From the NCBI GenBank assembly GCA_016295245.1, contig JAEDLO010000086.1:1-6727 (forward strand): a stretch of 6,727 bases of DNA, read 5' to 3'. Below the pieces are notes generated by a model. The model saw only the letters and a list, made by a program, of their open reading frames with translations, was not told where the DNA came from and made no database searches. Below are positions 1 through 5,322 of the stretch, piece after piece (positions within the stretch are counted from its first letter, which is position 1; the number at the start of each line of letters is the position of its first letter). Made by a program: the position numbers and the translations under genes. This stretch comes from Bacteroidales bacterium. Lineage in GTDB: Bacteria; Bacteroidota; Bacteroidia; Bacteroidales; UBA932.

Positions 1-45
1 TCTCGCCGTGGCATTGTGCCGGTCTCTCGCCTCGGCATTGTGCCG
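1..45. repeat. Tandem 24-bp direct repeat (about two copies)
   Basis: Bases 1-21 and 25-45 match at 19 of 21 positions, with a period of 24 bp; the shared core is GGCATTGTGCCG. The window begins inside the array, so more copies may lie upstream. The plus-strand frame is open through both copies and would give an 8-residue repeat, so a repetitive coding tail cannot be fully excluded, but nothing else supports a gene here. Confidence 0.6.
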
Positions 46-51
46 TCGGTT

Positions 52-131
52 CTCCTGCCGGCCTTTGTTGCTGGCCTTATGTTGCTGGCCGTTCCGCAGG
101 TCCTCCCGTGCCGATCCTCCCGCCGGCCTTT
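52..131. repeat. Dispersed 15-mer repeat pair in GC-rich spacer
   Basis: CTCCTGCCGGCCTTT at 52-66 recurs as CTCCCGCCGGCCTTT at 117-131, matching at 14 of 15 positions with a 65-bp offset. An 11-mer, TGTTGCTGGCC, also occurs twice between them (66-76 and 80-90). This is simple repetitive, pyrimidine-biased sequence with no recognisable coding content. Together with the 24-bp tandem and the palindrome downstream it makes bases 1-300 a repeat-rich intergenic segment. Confidence 0.5.
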
Positions 132-180
132 CCGCTGGACCTCGCTGCTGACCCTACTACTCCGTCATCGAGGCGCAAAT

Positions 181-274
181 TCGAGTTGTGGTGCCAGCCC
201 CAGCGGGCCTCCCACTTCGTGGTGCCCTCCCTTTTCGGGAGCCAACGCCGCTGGGTTCCGGCACCACAACTCGA
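181..274. repeat. Large imperfect palindrome with nested hairpins
   Basis: The outer arms, 181-195 (TCGAGTTGTGGTGCC) and 260-274, are perfect 15-bp inverted complements. Inside them CCCAGCGG (199-206) pairs with CCGCTGGG (248-255). The centre can form small hairpins: CCAC/GGTG-type pairing at 212-215 with 219-222 (loop TTC), and CTCCC/GGGAG at 227-231 with 237-241. This arrangement suits a cruciform or branched RNA. Candidate explanations are a repetitive extragenic palindrome, a short non-autonomous mobile element (MITE-like) or a structured transcript. No target-site duplication or promoter is evident. The palindrome itself is plain in the sequence; its identity is unknown. Confidence 0.75.
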
Positions 275-420
275 CGCTGCCAAGTGCATCAGAGGCCTAT
301 TGGGTGCGCAGGTCTTTGACAGGAAGGAAGGCCGCCGGCCTCAGACATAGCTCTGACGTGCCCTCGCCAAACCCACGGCTCGTCGTGGTCGGCTAAACCT
401 GCCTTGGACCAATCATTCAA
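275..420. other. Intergenic stretch without a supported gene
   Basis: Between the palindrome and the promoter-like region of the first gene there is no convincing coding sequence, RNA gene or strong terminator. A small inverted repeat, CCACG (373-377) with CGTGG (384-388) around a 6-nt loop, is the only structure seen. The open frames crossing this stretch have skewed composition and no family resemblance. Confidence 0.5.
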
Positions 421-431
421 TGTTTTTTTGC

Positions 432-439
432 TATCTTCG
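432..439 (+). promoter_or_regulatory. Possible Bacteroidota -7 box for the glycosylase-like gene
   Basis: TATCTTCG matches the Bacteroidota consensus TAnnTTTG except for one base (C for T). It ends 23 nt before the ATG at 463, which gives a plausible short leader. No convincing -33 TTG lies at the usual 19-21 bp spacing; the nearest upstream TTG (404-406) is about 25 bp away. The surrounding 12-mer TTGCTATCTTCG (428-439) recurs exactly in front of exoA. Confidence 0.35.
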
Positions 440-462
440 AACGCATTATTTTCCATATTCTG

Positions 463-1128
463 ATGAGCAAGAACGATAAGGAATATTATTATGGCATCAA
501 CGGGATTTTCGAGCGTTTTCCGGAGCTTATTCCTGCTGTTGGCGAGCACTATTTCCGTCCAGACGGCCTCCATAATAAATTGCTTATGGTTGCCGAAAGC
601 AATTATTTGAAGGTTCCCGATGAGGAAAGTGTCTTCCGAAGTCCACAGGCCTGGTACGAAGGCAATGACATTTCCCGTCTTATACCTGAGGACAAAAAAA
701 CTGACTTCAGCAACTGGAAATATGCCTATTCACCTTTCAGACGTGCAATTGACATAGCTAATAAAGTTCTCACCGATCACCAAATCCAAACGAAAGGTCA
801 GCAGGAGGAAATCTCTTTCTACAATTACTTTCTGCGTCCGGCAGATTCGGACAGACAAATTCGGCCTACGGCGATGGACTACCGCTATTGTGGCGAGGCG
901 ATGGCAGGTGTGATCCGGAAGCTTGAGCCTGACCTGATAGTCTTTCTCAGCAGCAAAGCCTGCAATTCGTTTGAGAAATTTCTCAAAGCCAACAGTATCT
1001 CCTACAACAACATACTCATTTCCAATGTGGTACATCCTTCGTCAATATGGTGGTGGAGAGCCGGTGGAAGATACGGTTACGCAAAACTATACGATATTCT
1101 TGAACGCAATTGGTTATCCGAAAGATAG
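463..1128 (+). CDS. Uracil-DNA glycosylase superfamily-like protein
   Basis: A 221-residue soluble protein with no signal peptide or membrane segment. Features in order recall the uracil-DNA glycosylase fold: a hydrophobic strand leading into AESNY (44-48), comparable to the GES-H-Y version of motif 1; FYNYF (119-123); RPT (134-136); a strand PDLIVFLSSKA (156-166), like the usual 'PDLI..LG..A' segment; and HPSS (191-194), comparable to the C-terminal HPS motif, followed by a tryptophan-rich WWW. The classical catalytic Asp/Asn is not obvious after motif 1, so activity on uracil is not assured. The ATG at 463 is the first in frame and lies below a -7-like box. exoA follows after 22 nt on the same strand, which fits a DNA-repair role. 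The gene is noticeably AT-richer than its neighbours (42-47% GC in two lines counted), hinting at separate origin. The CDS is well supported; the family call is by motif pattern only. Confidence 0.6.
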   Translation: MSKNDKEYYYGINGIFERFPELIPAVGEHYFRPDGLHNKLLMVAESNYLKVPDEESVFRSPQAWYEGNDISRLIPEDKKTDFSNWKYAYSPFRRAIDIANKVLTDHQIQTKGQQEEISFYNYFLRPADSDRQIRPTAMDYRYCGEAMAGVIRKLEPDLIVFLSSKACNSFEKFLKANSISYNNILISNVVHPSSIWWWRAGGRYGYAKLYDILERNWLSER

Positions 1129-1147
1129 AAATAATTGCTATCTTCGG
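1118..1147 (+). promoter_or_regulatory. Inverted repeat between glycosylase-like gene and exoA
   Basis: CCGAAAGATAG (1118-1128) and CTATCTTCGG (1138-1147) form a 10-bp stem with one bulged A and a 9-nt AT-rich loop. The left arm contains the last codons and TAG stop of the upstream gene; the right arm contains a -7-like TATCTTCG (1139-1146) and ends 3 nt before the exoA ATG. It could limit exoA translation, attenuate read-through or bind a regulator. No T-tract follows, so it is not a standard terminator. Confidence 0.5.
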
Positions 1148-1150
1148 ATT

Positions 1151-1900
1151 ATGAAACTTATCAGTTGGAACGTTAACGGTTTGAGGGCTGTGGCAGCCAA
1201 GGGCTTCGCAGACATCTTCGCCTCCCTGGACGCAGACTTTTTCTGCCTCCAGGAAACCAAGCTCCAGGAGGGGCAGATTGATCTTGAATTCCCTGGCTAC
1301 AATTCATACTGGAACTACGCCGACAAGAAGGGCTACTCAGGGACCTGCATTTATACACGCCAGACTCCGCTCAGCGTCACATACGGTCTGGGCATTGACG
1401 AGCACGACCACGAAGGCAGGGTAATCACCCTTGAGCTGGAGGACTTCTATCTGGTCAATGTCTATACTCCGAATGCCCAGGACGGCCTTCGCAGGCTAGA
1501 TTACAGGATGGAGTGGGAAGATGCCTTCAGGGCATATCTCTGCGGCCTTGCAGAAAAGAAAGCCGTGTATGTATGCGGCGATATGAACGTTGCCCACAAC
1601 GAGATAGACCTCAAGAACCCTGCGACAAACAGGATGAATCCGGGCTTCACTGACCAGGAAAGGGAAAAGATGACAAGGCTTCTGGCCTCAGGTTTCCACG
1701 ACACCTGGCGCGAGCAACACCCTCAGGAGGAAAAATACTCCTGGTGGTCCTACAGGATGAGGGCAAGAGAAAGGAATGTAGGGTGGCGTATCGACTATTT
1801 CCTCGCCTCCGACAAGGGCAACGACAGGGTCAGGAGCACCGACATCCACAATGAAATTTTCGGTTCGGACCACTGTCCGGTAGAGCTTGTGCTCGACTAG
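1151..1900 (+). CDS. xth: Exodeoxyribonuclease III / AP endonuclease
   Basis: A 249-residue, Mg-dependent member of the endonuclease/exonuclease/phosphatase fold; the family incises DNA 5' of abasic sites and degrades duplex DNA 3' to 5'. All the family hallmarks are visible: WNVNGLRA with N7, LQETKLQ with metal-binding E35, NVYTPN with Y105, the segment DGLRRLDYRMEW (111-122), GDMNVAHNEID with D144 and N146, the late WW-R-R-GWRIDYFL region, and GSDHCPV with catalytic D240 and H241. Length is normal for the family (about 250-270). The ATG at 1151 was chosen because MKLISWNVNG is the usual family N-terminus; an in-frame ATG at 971 would add 60 residues inside the preceding gene. It follows the glycosylase-like gene closely and ends on a CTAG shared with the convergent DUF368 gene. 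The enzyme is cytoplasmic and acts in base-excision repair. Confidence 0.96.
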   Translation: MKLISWNVNGLRAVAAKGFADIFASLDADFFCLQETKLQEGQIDLEFPGYNSYWNYADKKGYSGTCIYTRQTPLSVTYGLGIDEHDHEGRVITLELEDFYLVNVYTPNAQDGLRRLDYRMEWEDAFRAYLCGLAEKKAVYVCGDMNVAHNEIDLKNPATNRMNPGFTDQEREKMTRLLASGFHDTWREQHPQEEKYSWWSYRMRARERNVGWRIDYFLASDKGNDRVRSTDIHNEIFGSDHCPVELVLD

Positions 1901-2796
1901 CGGCTTCTTTTTTTTCCGAGCTTCTCAATCATCAGCACGAAAACGAATCCCACAATGGCGCAGACCACTGCGCCGGGGATTTGCATATCTACAGGTGAGA
2001 GCTCGAGCCCGCGCAGGGCCTGTGCCTCAGTAATCGCTTCCATATTGCTCCAAGGCCACACCTTTACCAGCGAGCCGAGCACGAAGCCGAGCAGGACGAT
2101 AAGGGTTTGCCTCTCAGCCTTGGCGAGAAGCCAGTGGAGGAATTTTGCGAAAGCCAGGATGCCCACCAGGCATCCGAGGGCGAAGACGAGCAGCACGGGG
2201 ATGTTGAACTCCGCGATGGCGTCCATAATGTAGTCATATTTGCCCATAAGCAGCAGCACGAAGCTGCCCGAGATGCCCGGAAGAATCATAGTGCAGATCG
2301 ACACTGCCCCGCAAATAAAGATGAAAATCAGGGAGTCAGGCGTCTTTGTCGGCGAAAGCAGGCAGACGGCAACGCCCAAAGCCGCGCCTCCGAGCAGGAA
2401 GAGTACGTCAACTGCCTTCCAGCCCTTGATGTCCTTGAACATCACAAGCGCCGACGCGATAATCAAGCCGAAGAAGAAGGCCCAGACCAGCACCGGGTAA
2501 AGACTCAGGGCAACGGTCAGAAGCTTTGCAAGTGAGAAGACGCTCAGCAGCACTCCGGCAAAAAGGGCCACTAGAAAACTGCCGTTGATGCAGCCCCAGA
2601 ATTCTTTCAGATGGCCTCCTAAGAGGTTCTGCCAGGTTTTTTTGTCCGTTGCAGCGGCAATGGATTCAACGACTTTGGAGTATATACCCGTAAGCAGGGC
2701 TATGGTACCGCCACTCACGCCCGGCACCACGTTGGCGGCGCCCATCGCATAGCCTTTGAGGGCGACCATCAGATAATTTCTTCTTGTTCCGTTCAT
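1897..2796 (-). CDS. DUF368 membrane protein, PopT-type undecaprenyl-phosphate translocase
   Basis: A 299-residue polytopic inner-membrane protein. DUF368 members such as PopT have been shown to recycle undecaprenyl phosphate across the membrane for cell-envelope polymer synthesis. Two family signatures are visible: GAANVVPGVSGGT (19-31) and ILPGISGS (171-178), the matched motifs of the two halves of the fold. Many hydrophobic helices lie between and after them, for example around 74-97, 102-120, 130-148 and 155-185, and the tail is basic (KLGKKRSR). The start at 2796 was chosen because it forms an ATGA overlap with the stop of the upstream gene; an in-frame ATG at 2829 would add 11 unconserved-looking residues. 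It is the last gene of a three-gene operon, and its stop codon overlaps that of exoA on the opposite strand. Transport of this particular substrate is inferred from the family. Confidence 0.9.
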   Translation of the reverse strand: MNGTRRNYLMVALKGYAMGAANVVPGVSGGTIALLTGIYSKVVESIAAATDKKTWQNLLGGHLKEFWGCINGSFLVALFAGVLLSVFSLAKLLTVALSLYPVLVWAFFFGLIIASALVMFKDIKGWKAVDVLFLLGGAALGVAVCLLSPTKTPDSLIFIFICGAVSICTMILPGISGSFVLLLMGKYDYIMDAIAEFNIPVLLVFALGCLVGILAFAKFLHWLLAKAERQTLIVLLGFVLGSLVKVWPWSNMEAITEAQALRGLELSPVDMQIPGAVVCAIVGFVFVLMIEKLGKKRSR

Positions 2797-3281
2797 TGTA
2801 TATGGTCTAATAAATCGACTACAGCCCAAAAAGCCTCGAGTTGACCGAATTCGGCATTATCGGGTGCAGTGACCGTCAGGTCGAATACTTGCTTCTGCCC
2901 GGTTGTGGAGCAGCCAATCTTGCACTTGGCAGGGCTTGCAATCGCCTCGAACTTGGATGCGAATGCGTAGCGGCGGGGAATCAGGGAGATGAACAGGTCT
3001 TCATCGCCGTCTTCTCGCGCGGCAAGCCTGAATTTCTTGCGCACAGAGCCGGAAAATATATTAATGGAAGCCCTGCTGGCAGCCAGCACGGTGAGTTCCT
3101 TGCCGCGGGAGATAAAGAAGTCCTCGACATTGGCGGCAACCCTTGCGGCATCGTAGGCATCCCCGTCGATGAGTACAAGGATGCGCTTGAACTCCTCAAG
3201 GGGCCTTATGCAGGTGGGTATGGTGCTGGCGTTGCGCCTGACCATGATATGTTGTATCAGGAGGCGTAGTGGGCTTGTCAT
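2793..3281 (-). CDS. DUF6913-like conserved hypothetical protein
   Basis: A 162-residue soluble protein of unknown function. The N-terminus is basic and mildly amphipathic (about 1-20). A strand-helix unit begins at FKRILVLIDGD (31-41) and runs into a helix around 42-60, then a second strand LTVLAAS. The C-terminal part has a KIGCSTTG segment followed by a FDLTV strand and a final helix. This layout resembles the Bacteroidota-specific DUF6913 family, but I base that on general pattern, not on a diagnostic motif. The gene is joined by ATGA overlaps at both ends (ATG at 3281 over the kinase stop; TGA at 2793 over the downstream ATG), which strongly supports it as a real, translationally coupled gene and fixes the start. 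Its product may work with the DUF368 protein or simply share expression. Confidence 0.8.
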   Translation of the reverse strand: MTSPLRLLIQHIMVRRNASTIPTCIRPLEEFKRILVLIDGDAYDAARVAANVEDFFISRGKELTVLAASRASINIFSGSVRKKFRLAAREDGDEDLFISLIPRRYAFASKFEAIASPAKCKIGCSTTGQKQVFDLTVTAPDNAEFGQLEAFWAVVDLLDHIQ

Positions 3282-4267
3282 TTCTCAATAAGTTCGCGGA
3301 TCTGTTGTTTTGCCGCCCTCCAGCGTGGGATGTCGATTTTGGTGCCGATGACCTCAACGACCTTGGCGGCGATGATGGAGCCGACGTGGCCGCAGACGTC
3401 AAGCGGGAGGCCGAGGCTGTGGGCATAGAGGAAGCCGGCTGCATAGGTGTCGCCCGCGCCGGTCGCATCGACAGCGTCGGCAGGGTAGGCCTCAATAAAG
3501 TGGGTTTGGGCGTTGGAGCGTATCCAGCTGCCGTCCTTTCCGACCTTGACTACTGCGATGCTGCAAAGCTTGGCGATTTCTTCGACTGATTTCTGCGGGT
3601 CGGCAATCTTTGTCAGGGCCTTGGCTTCAGTCTCGTTTGCAAAGACGATATCGACGTATTTTTCGATTATGTCGTGGAGGAAGGCAAGGTTGGATTCAAC
3701 TACGTTGTATGAGGCCATATCTATCGAGATTAAGCAACCCGCCGCCTTGGCAAGTTCTACGGCGCGGCGCACAAGGCTTTGGTTCTGAACCAGATAGCCC
3801 TCGATGTGGAAGTAGTCGTAGCCCTCGAACCACTCTGGTTTCAAGTCTTCGGGCACGAGGTCGAGCGCCGCGCCCAGATAGACTGCGAAGGTGCGCTCGG
3901 CATTGGCGCCGCTGACGAAGACCATCGAGCGGCCGCTTGCATTCTTGCTCTTGAGCAGGGTTGACCTGATGCCGTACTGCTCCTGGTCGCTCTTGAAGAG
4001 CATACCCAGTTCGTCGTCGCCAATTTTGCCGATGAAGGCTGACGGCATCCCGAGTATGGCGGTGCAGGTGAGGGTATTGGCAGCCGAGCCGCCGGCTACG
4101 TACTTGACTCCCATAGGCTTGAGCACTGACCAGATTTTGTCGCCAGTCTCCATGTCCACGTGCTGCATACTGCCTTTCGGGAGGTGGAACTCTTCCAGGA
4201 GGCTGTCGTCAGGAAGGACGGCGAGGATGTCGGTAAGCGCATTGCCTATGCCCAATATGGATTTCAT
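3278..4267 (-). CDS. PfkB-family carbohydrate kinase, probable adenosine kinase
   Basis: A 329-residue cytoplasmic ribokinase-fold enzyme that transfers phosphate from ATP to a sugar or nucleoside. The N-terminal strand LGIGNALTDIL (5-15) is the usual substrate-site start, GGSAANT (59-65) is PfkB signature 1, and DATGAGDTYAAGF (267-279) is signature 2, with the anion hole GAGD (270-273) and catalytic base D273. Length and the 'GNALTDI / GSMQHVD' pattern resemble proteins usually annotated as adenosine kinase in Bacteroidota, which would make AMP from adenosine, but ribokinase- or fructokinase-type substrates cannot be excluded from sequence. The ATG at 4267 is the first in frame and lies about 30 nt below a perfect TAnnTTTG box. 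It is the first gene of the operon leading into the DUF6913-like and DUF368 genes. Confidence 0.9.
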   Translation of the reverse strand: MKSILGIGNALTDILAVLPDDSLLEEFHLPKGSMQHVDMETGDKIWSVLKPMGVKYVAGGSAANTLTCTAILGMPSAFIGKIGDDELGMLFKSDQEQYGIRSTLLKSKNASGRSMVFVSGANAERTFAVYLGAALDLVPEDLKPEWFEGYDYFHIEGYLVQNQSLVRRAVELAKAAGCLISIDMASYNVVESNLAFLHDIIEKYVDIVFANETEAKALTKIADPQKSVEEIAKLCSIAVVKVGKDGSWIRSNAQTHFIEAYPADAVDATGAGDTYAAGFLYAHSLGLPLDVCGHVGSIIAAKVVEVIGTKIDIPRWRAAKQQIRELIEK

Positions 4268-4296
4268 ATATTAAAAAAACTAAAATAGTTGAACCC

Positions 4297-4304
4297 CAAA
4301 GATA
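4297..4304 (-). promoter_or_regulatory. Bacteroidota -7 box for the kinase operon
   Basis: Read on the minus strand this is TATCTTTG, a perfect TAnnTTTG match. Transcription would begin near 4291, leaving a leader of about 24 nt before the kinase ATG at 4267. No clear -33 TTG is seen at the expected spacing. It lies 21 bp from the oppositely oriented box of the membrane-protein gene. Confidence 0.6.
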
Positions 4305-4325
4305 CGAAAAATTCAGATAGTTGGC

Positions 4326-4333
4326 TATATTTG
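4326..4333 (+). promoter_or_regulatory. Bacteroidota -7 box for the membrane protein-asnA operon
   Basis: TATATTTG is a perfect TAnnTTTG match and ends 6 nt before the ATG at 4340. Transcription would be expected to start at about 4337-4340, on or just before that ATG, so the mRNA may be leaderless or nearly so. A short inverted repeat ATAG/CTAT (4317-4320 and 4325-4328) overlaps its left edge. Confidence 0.55.
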
Positions 4334-4339
4334 TCGCTT

Positions 4340-5317
4340 ATGCGCGAAAAAGGCAAAAATATAGTCAAATACGGAGTGTCGGCCCTGATTGCCGTCATCT
4401 TCGTCTGGATGGTCGCTGAAAAGGTGGACTGGAACGGCTTTGTGCAGGGCCTTGCCCAGACCCGCTGGGGCTGGGTTGCCCTTTTCGTGGTGGCCTCGCT
4501 GAGTGCGCTGCTCTTCAGGACCCTGCGCTGGCGCGACATGCTCCGACCCGTCGATGACGGTGTCAGGACGCTTGACACCTGGGACGCTGTCAATGTGGGC
4601 AGCCTTGCCAACATCGGCCTGCCGGGAGTGGGCGAGCTGCTGCGCTGCGCCCTTGTGGGCAGGGACAGGCGCAACTACGGCAAGTTCCTGGGCACGATGG
4701 TGATGGAGCGCATCTGGGATGTGCTTGCCATCCTGCTGATCATCCTGCTGGCGCTCGCCCTCAAATGGAAGGCGTTCGGAGGCTTCCTGAAGGAGAATAT
4801 CCTCGCCGCGGGTGGCGTTTCGGGCAATATCAGGCCGGGACTGGTGCTCGCCGCCGCTGCCCTCATCGTGCTCGCGCTGGGCTTGCTCTGCTGGCGTCTT
4901 CGCGAACGCAACCGCCTTGCCGGCAAAGTGTGGAAGGCCGTCGAGAGTATCTTCCAGGGCGCAAAGGCCACCCTGAAGATGAAGAATAAGTTCAGCTTCG
5001 CGCTGTACACCGCGCTGATCTGGCTGTCGTACATCCTGATGAGCTGGTTCGGCCTCAAGGCGCTGCCAGACCTCGCCTCGCTGGGCTTTGCCGATGCCCT
5101 CTTCATCTCGGCGGTGGGCAACCTCGCGTCGGTGATTCCCGTTCCTTCCGGGATGGGCCCTTACCACTACCTGGTGATGACCTGCCTGAGCGGGTTGTAC
5201 GCCTGCAGCAATGAAATAGGCCTGCTGTACGCAGTGCTCTGCCACGAAAGCCACGCCGTGCTGATTATCATCCTCGGCGTCGCATCGTATATCAGATTAC
5301 AATTCAGAAATAAATAA
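4340..5317 (+). CDS. LPG-synthase-type (UPF0104) flippase-like membrane protein
   Basis: A 325-residue integral membrane protein resembling the transmembrane flippase half of lysylphosphatidylglycerol synthases, without the cytoplasmic aminoacyl-transferase domain. Family signs: FRTLRWRDML (59-68) after the second helix; NIGLPGVGELLR (91-102), matching the conserved N..P...GE..R pattern; MERIWD (122-127), matching the ER..D pattern; and VPSGMGPYHY (268-277) before the last helices. Hydrophobic segments lie near 10-26, 44-60, 128-143, 167-185, 220-239, 250-266 and 290-317. The start at 4340 was chosen because an ATG at 4289 would place the adenosine-kinase-facing promoter region inside the gene and adds a polar, unusual N-terminus. 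asnA follows after 5 nt, so they are probably co-transcribed. Likely role is movement of a lipid or glycolipid; the substrate is unknown. Confidence 0.88.
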   Translation: MREKGKNIVKYGVSALIAVIFVWMVAEKVDWNGFVQGLAQTRWGWVALFVVASLSALLFRTLRWRDMLRPVDDGVRTLDTWDAVNVGSLANIGLPGVGELLRCALVGRDRRNYGKFLGTMVMERIWDVLAILLIILLALALKWKAFGGFLKENILAAGGVSGNIRPGLVLAAAALIVLALGLLCWRLRERNRLAGKVWKAVESIFQGAKATLKMKNKFSFALYTALIWLSYILMSWFGLKALPDLASLGFADALFISAVGNLASVIPVPSGMGPYHYLVMTCLSGLYACSNEIGLLYAVLCHESHAVLIIILGVASYIRLQFRNK

Positions 5318-5322
5318 CTCAA

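Noticed and set aside
1..131. CRISPR array
   Set aside because: The 24-bp repeats are adjacent with almost no spacer, only about two copies are seen, and no cas gene is present.
1..396. Open plus-strand frame of about 130 codons through the repeat-rich left edge, with matching antisense frames
   Set aside because: The composition is rich in Ser, Pro, Arg and Cys with no family resemblance, and the open frames on both strands follow from the GC-rich palindrome and repeats rather than coding selection.
971..1150. Longer N-terminus for exoA starting at 971
   Set aside because: The extension lies inside the upstream gene in another frame and has no ExoIII character; the family begins at MKLISWNVNG, position 1151.
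2797..2829. Upstream ATG (2829) for the DUF368 gene
   Set aside because: The ATG at 2796 gives an ATGA overlap with the preceding stop, and the added 11 residues precede the usual family N-terminus.
4325..5254. Minus-strand frame of 309 codons opposite the membrane-protein gene
   Set aside because: It is rich in His, Gln, Glu and Ala with no motif; it is the antisense shadow of a GC-rich membrane-protein gene with clear family signatures.
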